Shown piece after piece: positions 34,233 to 42,697 of a DNA stretch of 46,710 bases (positions are counted from its first letter, which is position 1; each line of letters starts with the position of its first letter). This DNA comes from an uncultured Flavobacteriales bacterium. Lineage in GTDB: Bacteria; Bacteroidota; Bacteroidia; Palsa-965. A model generated the notes under the pieces. The model did not search any database. It saw only the letters and a list, made by a program, of their open reading frames with translations, and had not been told where the DNA came from. The stretch covers positions 1 to 46,710 of the forward strand of contig CALJIF010000097.1 in assembly GCA_937974275.1 (NCBI GenBank), read 5' to 3'. Position numbers and translations under genes: made by a program.

Positions 34233-34244
34233 GCCACAAAACAC

Positions 34245-34272
34245 GAGTGTGATTTTCGGATCACACTCTTTT
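34245..34272 (+). terminator. Terminator-like hairpin between atpA and atpG
   Basis: A perfect 9-bp stem GAGTGTGAT/ATCACACTC (34245-34253 with 34260-34268), a 6-nt loop and then TTTT (34269-34272). It occupies the 51-nt atpA-atpG gap. It looks like a weak, leaky terminator that could lower gamma-subunit expression relative to alpha. Confidence 0.65.
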
Positions 34273-34283
34273 AATGCATTGAT

Positions 34284-35156
34284 ATGCCAAGCTTAAAAGA
34301 AGTCCGTAACAGAATTACTTCGGTGTCATCTACACAGCAGATAACTTCTGCAATGAAGATGGTGTCCGCTGCAAAGCTTCGTCGTGCGCAAGATGCTATT
34401 ACGCAAATGCGTCCGTATGCGAATAAGTTGCGTGAGATATTGGAGAACTTAAGTTCAAGCCTTGACAGCAACGAAGGCGTTTATTCACGTCAACGCGAAG
34501 TGAAAAAAGTTTTGTTGATTGTCATTACTTCTAACCGCGGATTGTGCGGTGCATTCAACTCTTCAGTTATTAAGCGCGCAGCACGTGCAGCACGCGAAGA
34601 GTATGCCGGCGCTCAGATTTCTTATTTGTGTATCGGTAAAAAGGGGAACGACATCTTCCGCAAAACAACGTACACTCCTGCATTTCCGGAGTTGGGCAAC
34701 ACCAGCGAATTGTTCGATAATCTGAAGTTTGTAAATGTAGCTCCTGTTGCCGAACGCATCATGAAAGGATTTGCGGATGGTGAGTTTGATAAAGTAGTGT
34801 TGTTCTACAATCAGTTTAAGAATGCTGCAGTGCAGGTTACGCAAGCAGAGCAGTTTCTTCCTGTTGTTCCTTCTGCAAGTGAAGGCGCTTCAAAAACAGA
34901 TTACATTTTTGAGCCGGGCAAAGAAGAAATTGTATTGGATTTAATTCCGCGTTCGTTGAAAACACAGTTGTACAAGGCGTTGTTAGATTCGTTTGCATCA
35001 GAACACGGTGCACGAATGACTGCTATGCACAAAGCAACCGACAACGCAAAAGACTTGTTGCGTAATTTGAAGATTACATATAACAAGGCGCGTCAAACCG
35101 CAATTACCAATGAGATCCTTGAAATTGTTGGTGGAGCGGAAGCGTTGAAGGGATAA
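34284..35156 (+). CDS. atpG: F1Fo ATP synthase subunit gamma
   Basis: A 290-residue central rotor shaft subunit. The N-terminal helix starts PSLKEVRNRITSVSSTQQIT; TSNRGLCGAFNSSV and the C-terminal YNKARQTAITNEILEIVGGA are signature segments. A terminator-like hairpin precedes it and another follows the stop. Confidence 0.95.
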   Translation: MPSLKEVRNRITSVSSTQQITSAMKMVSAAKLRRAQDAITQMRPYANKLREILENLSSSLDSNEGVYSRQREVKKVLLIVITSNRGLCGAFNSSVIKRAARAAREEYAGAQISYLCIGKKGNDIFRKTTYTPAFPELGNTSELFDNLKFVNVAPVAERIMKGFADGEFDKVVLFYNQFKNAAVQVTQAEQFLPVVPSASEGASKTDYIFEPGKEEIVLDLIPRSLKTQLYKALLDSFASEHGARMTAMHKATDNAKDLLRNLKITYNKARQTAITNEILEIVGGAEALKG

Positions 35157-35176
35157 TCTTAAAAATTCTAAAAAGT

Positions 35177-35204
35177 AAAGCCATGATGGAAACGTCGTGG
35201 CTTT
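35177..35204 (+). terminator. Hairpin ending the atp operon
   Basis: A 10-bp stem with one G:T pair (35177-35186 with 35195-35204), an 8-nt loop and a T-rich tail (CTTTGTTGTTT), 21 nt after the atpG stop. Confidence 0.65.
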
Positions 35205-35250
35205 GTTGTTTAGATGGAGTCGGCTTATTTAAGTATCTTCAACACCGAAC

Positions 35251-36225
35251 ATGAATTCAGCATTTGCACGTTTTATTATCAAAGCTTTTGTGCTAACAAA
35301 ACTCAAAGTCGGACGAGACGGAGTGGTTAGTCGCTATCGCTTAGCGAAAGAATGGCGCGACTGGCGTATTTCTGTTTTTTCTGCATTAAAAAGTTATGGC
35401 CTCATCTTGTTGGGTGTTTGTTCTGCGGGATTTGGACTAAAAGGATTTATTTTACCCAACAACTTTGTTGATGGCGGCGCGGTCGGAATTTCATTGATCA
35501 TAGCAGAGCTCACCAATGTTTCCTTGCCGGTTTTATTGATCGCGGTGAATATCCCATTTATCATTTTAGGGTATAGAACAATAAGTCGGGACTTCGCGAT
35601 CAAAACAGCAATTGCAATCGGATTGCTGTCTGCTGCTGTAGCGTTCATTCCCTATCCTCAAATTACGCAGGACAAATTGCTCATTGCCGTATTCGGAGGG
35701 TTCTTTTTAGGATTAGGAATTGGCCTCGCCGTTCGTGGCGGTGGTGTGTTGGATGGAACAGAGGTACTGGCGATCAACATCAGTAAAACATCGGGACTTA
35801 CAATCGGTGATATTATTTTAATTATCAATATCATCATTTTCTCGGTGGCGGCCTATGTATTGTCGCTGGAAATAGCCTTGTATTCGATATTGACCTACAT
35901 GTCTGCATCCAAGGCAGTCGATTTTATTATTGAGGGCATAGAAGAATACACCGGCGTTACGATCATTTCCCCGAAGGCAGATGAAGTGCGTGAAATGATT
36001 ACAGAAAAGATGGGGCGAGGTGTTACCATTTATAATGGTGAACGCGGTTACGGCAAAACCGGAGATCGCACCAGCATTAAAATAGTATTTACGGTAGTGA
36101 CGCGATTGGAAGTAAGTCGATTAAAATCAGAACTCGAAAAAATTGATCCTTTTGCATTTGTTGTGATGAACAGCATTAAAGACACCAAAGGTGGAATGAT
36201 CAAGAAGCGCCCGCTTCAGCACTAA
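35251..36225 (+). CDS. YitT family membrane protein (DUF161 and DUF2179)
   Basis: A 324-residue protein. After about 45 polar residues come five or six membrane helices with the family signature GLKGFILPNNFVDGGAVGISLI, AVFGGFFLGLGIGLAVRGGGVLDGTEVLA and ILTYMSASKAVDFIIEG. A C-terminal soluble DUF2179 domain follows (GRGVTIYNGERGYGKT). The role is unknown; it is a candidate transporter. Its 3' end overlaps the convergent gene by 4 nt. Confidence 0.9.
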   Translation: MNSAFARFIIKAFVLTKLKVGRDGVVSRYRLAKEWRDWRISVFSALKSYGLILLGVCSAGFGLKGFILPNNFVDGGAVGISLIIAELTNVSLPVLLIAVNIPFIILGYRTISRDFAIKTAIAIGLLSAAVAFIPYPQITQDKLLIAVFGGFFLGLGIGLAVRGGGVLDGTEVLAINISKTSGLTIGDIILIINIIIFSVAAYVLSLEIALYSILTYMSASKAVDFIIEGIEEYTGVTIISPKADEVREMITEKMGRGVTIYNGERGYGKTGDRTSIKIVFTVVTRLEVSRLKSELEKIDPFAFVVMNSIKDTKGGMIKKRPLQH

Positions 36226-37628
36226 CGTGTACATTGCAACGGAGCCGGCTGATATAGGCCGTGCTGCATCTTGAAATACTTCGGATTTACTTGTTCATCA
36301 TTCATCACATCCCAGCGTCGAAACAAGAAGCTATTTGCGTTAAGCGTTGAACGATTATTGCCTTCGTTTAAATCATCTTCAATGATGACGTTTGTCGTTG
36401 CAGGCAGCTGAAGCAATGAAGATCGCAAGGCAGTTTCCATGGGTAGCGACCAATCCACATAGTTGAAGCAAGTCGAATAATCGCTTTGTGCCAGAATGAA
36501 CTTACTTCCACCGTTGATGCTGCATGATCGGATCAATTCTTCCGTTTGTACTTTGCGTTGAATATACAGTTGGGACAAATCGAGGTACAACCACATTCGA
36601 TAAGCGACGATAAGTACGATAGTAATTGCTCCTGCGCGAACAGTCATTAGTCGTATGGTCCAAGTATCAAAAATAAATGCAATTAATATCATCGTTACAA
36701 ACGGCAGGTACATGCGTTCGAAATACGGCGTGAGTTCCGGGTCCGGCTGATGTGTGAAGCTGATCAGAATGATATGTCCTCCGCAAAAACTCAATATCAG
36801 AGCCAACTTCCACCACGAACGCCGCATGACGTAGAACGCAACAAGCAGTGCGAACATTGTACCTGTAACCGTAAAATACGTGAAGAAAAATTTCAGCATA
36901 CGTAAGTAATGCACAGGCTTAAACAAGTTTTCGTACGCTTTATTCCAGCCCGGATCGAGCATGGAAATTTTTCCCGCCTCGTATTCCGTGAGTGCCAGCT
37001 TTTTAATCAAGTACCAGACAATGAAGGAGAGCGCTACTCCGATCCACATGCGCCATTCTATTTTTCGCGAGCGTAAAAAATGAAAAAGGAGCGCAAAAAG
37101 CACTGCAATAAATAGTAGTGGATGTGAAAAGAGCGCGGTAATGAGCACACCGTAAAACAAGACAACATTTAGCGGAGTACGCAATACGTTTTTATGGAGC
37201 ATGCTGTACAGCACAACAACAAGAGGAGCTCCATACCATATTTCGTACATGGGGGTGAATTGAAGGTGCAAAATTCCCAGAACAGTTAACAACACAATGC
37301 TCCATGCTGCGATGTAGTCTTTAAAGCGGATAACACACAGCATAAACAAACCGAAGAAGTATGCGATGTTGTTGAGCGAGTTCAACACAACGATGGCTTT
37401 CATTGAAAGCCCGAGCTTTATTCCCAACAACGGCAACAACTGCGAAACAGCAAGAATATAGCGCTGGTGTTCTACTCTGAACGATTCGGATTGTACAATA
37501 TGCAATAAGTAATACGCGCCATCGGCCTGGAAGCGAATGTCTGCATAAACTACAGCAAACACGGTCCACAGCAACCAAACAACAGTAGAAATGATCCAGA
37601 AGAAACGCGGAGTAATGGTTTGGAACAT
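36222..37628 (-). CDS. Polytopic membrane protein, possibly GT-C-like
   Basis: A 468-residue protein with roughly 10-11 hydrophobic helices over residues 1-360 and a soluble C-terminal segment of about 110 residues. An acidic pair near the first loop (ADIRFQADGAYYLLHI) resembles the first-loop acidic motif of GT-C glycosyltransferases, but no family is firmly recognised. It begins directly after the stop of the DUF2807 gene and is the last gene of the envelope cluster. Confidence 0.6.
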   Translation of the reverse strand: MFQTITPRFFWIISTVVWLLWTVFAVVYADIRFQADGAYYLLHIVQSESFRVEHQRYILAVSQLLPLLGIKLGLSMKAIVVLNSLNNIAYFFGLFMLCVIRFKDYIAAWSIVLLTVLGILHLQFTPMYEIWYGAPLVVVLYSMLHKNVLRTPLNVVLFYGVLITALFSHPLLFIAVLFALLFHFLRSRKIEWRMWIGVALSFIVWYLIKKLALTEYEAGKISMLDPGWNKAYENLFKPVHYLRMLKFFFTYFTVTGTMFALLVAFYVMRRSWWKLALILSFCGGHIILISFTHQPDPELTPYFERMYLPFVTMILIAFIFDTWTIRLMTVRAGAITIVLIVAYRMWLYLDLSQLYIQRKVQTEELIRSCSINGGSKFILAQSDYSTCFNYVDWSLPMETALRSSLLQLPATTNVIIEDDLNEGNNRSTLNANSFLFRRWDVMNDEQVNPKYFKMQHGLYQPAPLQCTR

Positions 37629-38366
37629 TTACTGGAGAGGAATAAGTTGTCCGGAGCCGGTAATGTTTTGCCTTACAATTTGAGACGGTGCGCCCCGATA
37701 TTTGATGTTGCCAATGCCGGTAATGCTATATTCCAAGGTATTATTTACGGTTACCTCGCAGTCTGCTTGTGAGCCGGTATCAACCAGGGCGTAGTTCGTT
37801 TGTAAGTCCAGGGCGTTAACTGCGCATAGGCCACTATTCCACAATTTTAATTCTTGCACCTGACCGCTCAGCTTCATAACTCCGGCGTTGACATTATTCC
37901 AATAGTAAAATGTAGTACAATCTAATTTTAAGTCGGCATCGAAGTAACGCGTTTCGGCAACGAGTCCAATTTCTCCTCCCGTCAAGGGATTTTCGCATGT
38001 TACCTTGGCGACATCACCAAGCAATATTTTTCGCAATTGTTTTACGCGTATCGTAACAATGGTGTTTTTTGTTTTAGGATAAAACATTTCACCTCGTTTA
38101 TTATTCTTGATTGTAATGGTGCCGTTTTCTTCAATGACGGAAGTCTTTTCCATCATTTTCGGTACACCGTTTACCGTTACGCTGCACACGGTATCTTGTA
38201 TCAGGAGAATATCGAAAACACCCCGAACAACGATGGTATGAATAGAATCAGGAGTGAAAGTTTGGGTGGTACGTTCGTCTTCACTCCATCCTTTACTGCA
38301 AGAAAAGTGCAATGTAGCGAGCGTCAACGCTACAATACCAACGAGATATATTCTAATACTTTTCAT
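37629..38366 (-). CDS. DUF2807 (head GIN domain) lipoprotein
   Basis: About 245 residues. The signal peptide has a lipobox LHFSC with Cys23. The rest is a beta-solenoid of repeated short strands (IVVRGVFDILLIQDT, IVTIRVKQLRKILLGD, YSITGIGNIKYRG, ITGSGQLIP), the DUF2807/GIN pattern common in Bacteroidota and of unknown function, probably surface or periplasmic. The start ATG 38366 overlaps the TAA of the upstream gene by one base (TAATG), which favours it over the frame opening at 38375. Confidence 0.85.
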   Translation of the reverse strand: MKSIRIYLVGIVALTLATLHFSCSKGWSEDERTTQTFTPDSIHTIVVRGVFDILLIQDTVCSVTVNGVPKMMEKTSVIEENGTITIKNNKRGEMFYPKTKNTIVTIRVKQLRKILLGDVAKVTCENPLTGGEIGLVAETRYFDADLKLDCTTFYYWNNVNAGVMKLSGQVQELKLWNSGLCAVNALDLQTNYALVDTGSQADCEVTVNNTLEYSITGIGNIKYRGAPSQIVRQNITGSGQLIPLQ

Positions 38367-39475
38367 TACCAACAATAACCGATACCAAGTTCTGGAAAAT
38401 CTAAAATGTAAATATGTGATTTCATGGAAACGCTCATTAAAAAATGTTTGCTGAACTTATAGCGCACCATAGCTCTGTTATACATCGGATATTCGTTCAG
38501 TCGATGCATGAGGCCGACATAAATACCTTCCTGCAATATAAAGGAAACCTTATTGTAAATAAATTCTTGTGATAAGTGAATGCCGCTCATGTACGCATAC
38601 TGAGATTTAAACGGCTTATTCAGTTCTTCCATTTGAGGTTCGATAGAAGAGTCGTAAAAGAAATCTAAACCACCGCCTAAAGCAAAGCGGTGAGATATTC
38701 TACGTTTAACGGTTCCACCGACAGCAATTGCGGCATATTTAAACGACTCAAATGTGCGCGTATGTTTAAGGCCTCCGGCGAGCGTCAATTCATAAGTCCA
38801 AAACGGGTTTAAACGTTCCGGTTTGTCACGTTGCACCTTAACTTTCTTGCCGTATGCATACTGCATGCCTACGTTGGCAGTAACAAAATTCAGCCCAACA
38901 TTGGGCTCAGCAAGGTTGGCATTGGAAATGTGATTGAATGCAATTCCGGTATTAACTGAAAGCCGATCGGTTAATGCGAAGCGTGCTAATAAGTCGGCAT
39001 GGTAATGAATGTTAATATGTGATCCAATGGTCACGTTTTCCGGGTTGCCGGTCAAGCTGAATTTTTTGGTAGCATAACTGATACCTACGCCCATTTGGTA
39101 TCCGAATGTGAATCGGGGGCGTTGAATGAAGTGGAGACCATAAAACGGATAGAGCGTGTATTGATCACCATACACCTCTTTATTGCCCATGGTGCTGTAG
39201 AAAAATGAAACGCCGTATACAGGATTGCGATATAACCGCTCCCAGATATTTTTACCGGTAGTTTGATGAATAAAGTTGACTTCAAATCCCCGAATGTAGT
39301 CGTTGGACGTATAGTTCATTACGGAATATTCGGGCAACAAAATACCGTAATGATAATTACCGCGCACAAACCATTGGTGCGTAGAATCTACCTGAGCGAA
39401 AGAAGCCATTGGGCATGTACACCACAACAGTATTGCGAAGAGTATTGATGTAGCTGCTTTACGTCGGTGTGCCAT
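38366..39475 (-). CDS. PagL-like acyloxyacyl hydrolase (lipid A 3-O-deacylase)
   Basis: A 369-residue exported protein (signal to SFAQ). Outer-membrane strands follow, and the diagnostic His-x-Ser motif is in FNHISNANLAEPNVGLNF, matching the His-Ser pair of PagL. PagL removes the 3-O acyl chain of lipid A in the outer membrane. The protein is longer than Pseudomonas PagL (about 150-170 residues), as is usual for Bacteroidota homologs. It starts 4 nt after gpsA and its stop overlaps the DUF2807 start. Confidence 0.82.
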   Translation of the reverse strand: MAHRRKAATSILFAILLWCTCPMASFAQVDSTHQWFVRGNYHYGILLPEYSVMNYTSNDYIRGFEVNFIHQTTGKNIWERLYRNPVYGVSFFYSTMGNKEVYGDQYTLYPFYGLHFIQRPRFTFGYQMGVGISYATKKFSLTGNPENVTIGSHINIHYHADLLARFALTDRLSVNTGIAFNHISNANLAEPNVGLNFVTANVGMQYAYGKKVKVQRDKPERLNPFWTYELTLAGGLKHTRTFESFKYAAIAVGGTVKRRISHRFALGGGLDFFYDSSIEPQMEELNKPFKSQYAYMSGIHLSQEFIYNKVSFILQEGIYVGLMHRLNEYPMYNRAMVRYKFSKHFLMSVSMKSHIYILDFPELGIGYCW

Positions 39476-39479
39476 GAAT

Positions 39480-40487
39480 TTAATTCAACTTGTCGGTTAG
39501 AATTTTAATTTCAATAGCGGGGGAAATCTTCTCGTACAAGATATGGTAAACAGCCGTAGTAATCGGCATATCCACTTGATGTTGCTGATTAATTTCATGA
39601 ATACATTTTACGGCGTAATAACCTTCCGCAATCATATTCATTTCCAGTTGCGCCATCTTTACGGAATATCCTTTTCCTACCATGGCTCCGAACATACGAT
39701 TGCGACTGAATTGCGAATAAGCCGTTACCAAAAGATCGCCGAGGTACGCAGAGCTTTTAATGTCGCGTTGTATAGGATACACCGCATTCACAAAACGATT
39801 GATTTCCTGAATGGCATTCGATACCAGTACTGCCTGGAAATTGTCTCCATAACCAAGTCCATGACAAATACCGCTGGCAATAGCAAAGATGTTTTTCAGT
39901 ACAGCAGAATACTCCGTCCCGAAAATATCATCGGATACTATAGTCTTGATATACCGACACGCCAAACGATCAGCAACTAATCGTGCGATGTCCTGATTTT
40001 GTGATGCAATGGTTAAGTACGATAGTTTCTCCAGCGCCACTTCTTCTGCGTGACACGGCCCGGTGATTACCGCGATATTATCGAATGACACATCCATGAT
40101 TTTATGGAAGTAATCGCCAACGATTAAATTGTGTCCCGGAACAATTCCTTTAATTGCAGAAACAATTGTTTTGCCACGCAATTGTTCGGGTCCGATTTCT
40201 TTCAGCGCATCTTCCAAAAACGCCGCAGGAACCGCCATGATAATAATATCCGTTGCCGCGATAAAATCTTTTAATGAAGCATACAGACTGATCGAATCCA
40301 AATGCAGTTCAACCGAACTTAAGTACTTCGGATTGTGCTTGTATTTCTTGATATAGGCAATGGTTTCCTCGCTGCGAATCCACCAATTGATAACGGGTTG
40401 CGTTTCCGTTCCCGTGTTGGTGTACAACATTTTCATGATGGCGGTTGCCCAACTTCCACTTCCCAGAATTCCTATCGTGCTGTTCAT
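39480..40487 (-). CDS. gpsA: NAD(P)-dependent glycerol-3-phosphate dehydrogenase
   Basis: A 335-residue enzyme that reduces dihydroxyacetone phosphate to sn-glycerol 3-phosphate for phospholipids. Visible are the Rossmann motif GILGSGSWATAI, IIIMAVPAAFL, VSAIKGI, ITGPCHAEEVA, the catalytic Lys in EYSAVLKNIFAIASGICHGLGYGDN and SSAYLGDLLVT. The -7-like TAAATTCG lies 5 nt before the ATG. It is followed by the PagL-like gene after 4 nt. Confidence 0.95.
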   Translation of the reverse strand: MNSTIGILGSGSWATAIMKMLYTNTGTETQPVINWWIRSEETIAYIKKYKHNPKYLSSVELHLDSISLYASLKDFIAATDIIIMAVPAAFLEDALKEIGPEQLRGKTIVSAIKGIVPGHNLIVGDYFHKIMDVSFDNIAVITGPCHAEEVALEKLSYLTIASQNQDIARLVADRLACRYIKTIVSDDIFGTEYSAVLKNIFAIASGICHGLGYGDNFQAVLVSNAIQEINRFVNAVYPIQRDIKSSAYLGDLLVTAYSQFSRNRMFGAMVGKGYSVKMAQLEMNMIAEGYYAVKCIHEINQQHQVDMPITTAVYHILYEKISPAIEIKILTDKLN

Positions 40488-40492
40488 AAGGG

Positions 40493-40500
40493 CGAATTTA
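40493..40500 (-). promoter_or_regulatory. -7-like box for gpsA
   Basis: TAAATTCG on the minus strand (7 of 8 matches), 5 nt before the ATG at 40487. Confidence 0.35.
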
Positions 40501-40504
40501 CCAA

Positions 40505-42448
40505 TTAAGGAGCGAATGGCGGTCGTGAACCGTATAAGAACGGGTGACCTTTTGTGGTGAATAATTCAATATTGTACACGGATGTCCGCGATTGATCAGG
40601 GGAGTAAACATAGCAACGGAATAAATCGTTGAGGTGCAGCGTAGGCGGAGCTTGTAGCACGAAGTATCCGGTATGGGTAAGTGTATCTGCAGGAAACTGT
40701 GAAGAGACCATCATTCCATTCCAAATGGGTTCAATCGAAGCACCCCCGGTACGTTTAAACTCTAAAACCGCCTCAAGTTGCGCATGAGGTGTGTGCCGGC
40801 GAAAAGTAACGGCCACGCCAAGCTGTTCATCCGGATGAAGTATCAGTCCTTGCAGCAGGCGCTCGTATGTTGGACTATACATGCAATTGCTGTCCAATAT
40901 CAAAGCCTGTTTTGAGTTAAATGTTGCGCAAGGTGTACTCCACGATGTCGCTTGTTCGGGAAACTCAGCAATGGTTTGTTTTTTGAATGGATGATCTTGT
41001 ATTGCGCCTGCCGGATTTTTTGAAAACAAATAAATCGCGCTGTTGAACCATTGATGCGAAGCAATGACGTGCGGATATTTTTCCAAAATGAAATACGGAA
41101 TTTCCGGAGGGGAATAACGCGTGCTCCATCCGTAAATGAAATATTCTGCAGTGCTTTTGTTGATTGCCTTGCGAACGGCAAGTAATTCTGCGTAACCGTC
41201 GTTTTTATAAAACAGTGCTGCGGGAGGAGTCGCATTTTGTTGTTCGAAACAGTATGTTATGAAATATGGATCATCGATATTCCATGCCACTGAAACATTT
41301 TGCGGCGTATATTTTTTCTGCCATTCCGTGGTGAGATCTGCTAATTCCTGCAGTCGTCCGAAATGATCGGTAAGATGAAACGGTTTGTACCATGTTACAT
41401 AAGACATCGAAACGAGAATGATGGCAATTGTAATTCCGCGTTGCATGGAAGCATGCAATTGAATAAAGAACGGCCCCAATATTCCCATCAATAACAACGG
41501 AGCAGCAAACAACAACACCGAATGTTGCAGCACAGGATTTACGTAAATGCTGTATAAGAAGCCGGTTGCAAATACAACAAACCAAACCACTACCAACGTT
41601 ATTTGAATACGCGATGTATTACGCAAGTTTAAAACCGTATGCAATGCCGCCAAGGCTACAAACAGCCAGAGTACACCTTGAGACTGATTGAAAAGCGTGA
41701 AGAAATGTGCACCGATAAAACCGCTGTCCGGTTTTCCCAACCAGCCGCCCGGACCGCCAATGCCGCCTAGACTCAATTGATGAAGGAATATTGAAAAATG
41801 CGGAAGGAACAACAGCAAGGCAATTGCGGCTGTTAGTGCAACACGCAACAGTTGTCGTTTCGGAATAATAAATATTGCGCCTACGGCCAACACTACTGCT
41901 GTTAGTGCTGCGAAATAATGCGAGTATGCTGCTCCTGCAAAACCGAAAACGAGCAGTGCAAACGTTGCTCCGTTGAAATTTTTCGTTACGCGGGAGAGCC
42001 CATATACTAACAGGGCAATGAAAAAGAATCCTGCAGCATAGGGGCGTGCGAGTACACCGTACATGACAAAAAATTGCAGGAAAGCCAGCAGTCCCGCTAG
42101 TAATATCGCCGCATTTTCCGTGAACCAATTTTTACATGCATGAGCATATAGTCCGATAGCAACGGTGCTCATGAACACGAACGGAATGCGAATAACTCCA
42201 ACACTGTCACCGAAACATTTCGTCCAGAACCACAGCAACACTTGTGTAAACGCCGGATGTCCATCAGGTCGTACACCGTTATCCAGGAGTTCGGAAAAGG
42301 AGGAGAATTGTAATCGCAATAACGCACTCACTTCATCGGAGGTGATGGAATCGGTGAACGCACTTTTAATACGAAGCAAAAATGCGCCGACCAGAATAGC
42401 GGATAAAGTAACCGTGTAAAAGTTGATCGTAAGTGCGCGGCGCAGCAT
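40505..42448 (-). CDS. GT39-like (PMT/ArnT-type) polytopic glycosyltransferase
   Basis: About 647 residues. The first periplasmic loop has ITSDEVSAL and RPDGHPAF, the acidic/His pattern of GT-C family 39 enzymes that use polyprenyl-phosphate sugars. About 11-12 helices follow up to residue 350, then a soluble periplasmic domain of about 290 residues. The acceptor is unknown; lipid A or a protein are possible. The start is ATG 42448. A TTG three codons upstream lies in the -7 box. It is the first gene of the leftward envelope cluster. Confidence 0.8.
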   Translation of the reverse strand: MLRRALTINFYTVTLSAILVGAFLLRIKSAFTDSITSDEVSALLRLQFSSFSELLDNGVRPDGHPAFTQVLLWFWTKCFGDSVGVIRIPFVFMSTVAIGLYAHACKNWFTENAAILLAGLLAFLQFFVMYGVLARPYAAGFFFIALLVYGLSRVTKNFNGATFALLVFGFAGAAYSHYFAALTAVVLAVGAIFIIPKRQLLRVALTAAIALLLFLPHFSIFLHQLSLGGIGGPGGWLGKPDSGFIGAHFFTLFNQSQGVLWLFVALAALHTVLNLRNTSRIQITLVVVWFVVFATGFLYSIYVNPVLQHSVLLFAAPLLLMGILGPFFIQLHASMQRGITIAIILVSMSYVTWYKPFHLTDHFGRLQELADLTTEWQKKYTPQNVSVAWNIDDPYFITYCFEQQNATPPAALFYKNDGYAELLAVRKAINKSTAEYFIYGWSTRYSPPEIPYFILEKYPHVIASHQWFNSAIYLFSKNPAGAIQDHPFKKQTIAEFPEQATSWSTPCATFNSKQALILDSNCMYSPTYERLLQGLILHPDEQLGVAVTFRRHTPHAQLEAVLEFKRTGGASIEPIWNGMMVSSQFPADTLTHTGYFVLQAPPTLHLNDLFRCYVYSPDQSRTSVYNIELFTTKGHPFLYGSRPPFAP

Positions 42449-42454
42449 GATAAT

Positions 42455-42462
42455 CAAAGATA
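42455..42462 (-). promoter_or_regulatory. -7 box abutting the GT39 gene start
   Basis: A perfect TATCTTTG on the minus strand, 6 nt before ATG 42448, implying a leaderless transcript. Confidence 0.5.
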
Positions 42463-42478
42463 CGAGTATGGGACGTTG

Positions 42479-42574
42479 GTGAGGTAGTGAGGTGGTGCAT
42501 TAGTGCGATAGTGCGTTAGTGTGGTGGTGAGGTGGTGTGTTGGTGTGTTAGTGTGATGGTGCGTTGGTACGTTA
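42479..42574. repeat. Degenerate 8-bp minisatellite, copy 1 (12 units)
   Basis: Twelve consecutive octamers, nearly all beginning GTG, with consensus close to GTGNGNTR (for example GTGCGTTA, GTGTGATG). A period of 8 is not a codon multiple, so it is not coding. It is the first part of the composite repeat that continues to 42652. Confidence 0.85.
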
Positions 42575-42580
42575 GTGTTA

Positions 42581-42635
42581 ACGTTGGTTTCGACTCCGCT
42601 CAACCAACGTTGATTGAGCGGAGTCGAAATCAACG
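42581..42635. repeat. Inverted pair of covarying hairpins
   Basis: Hairpin A has a 9-bp stem (42581-42589 with 42602-42610) and loop TCGACTCCGCTC. Hairpin B has an 8-bp stem (42608-42615 with 42628-42635) and loop GAGCGGAGTCGA. The loops are exact reverse complements. The stems differ by one base pair, changed on both sides. The tail GCAGCTTCGTGGCCTC (42637-42652) follows. Confidence 0.85.
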
Positions 42636-42685
42636 AGCAGCTTCGTGGCCTCTTAACTGAAACGCAGAGTGCTACTAATTTGCAC

Positions 42686-42693
42686 TAACTTTA
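42686..42693 (+). promoter_or_regulatory. -7-like box for the TPR-phosphatase gene
   Basis: TAACTTTA (7 of 8 matches), 4 nt before ATG 42698. Confidence 0.4.
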
Positions 42694-42697
42694 CCTC

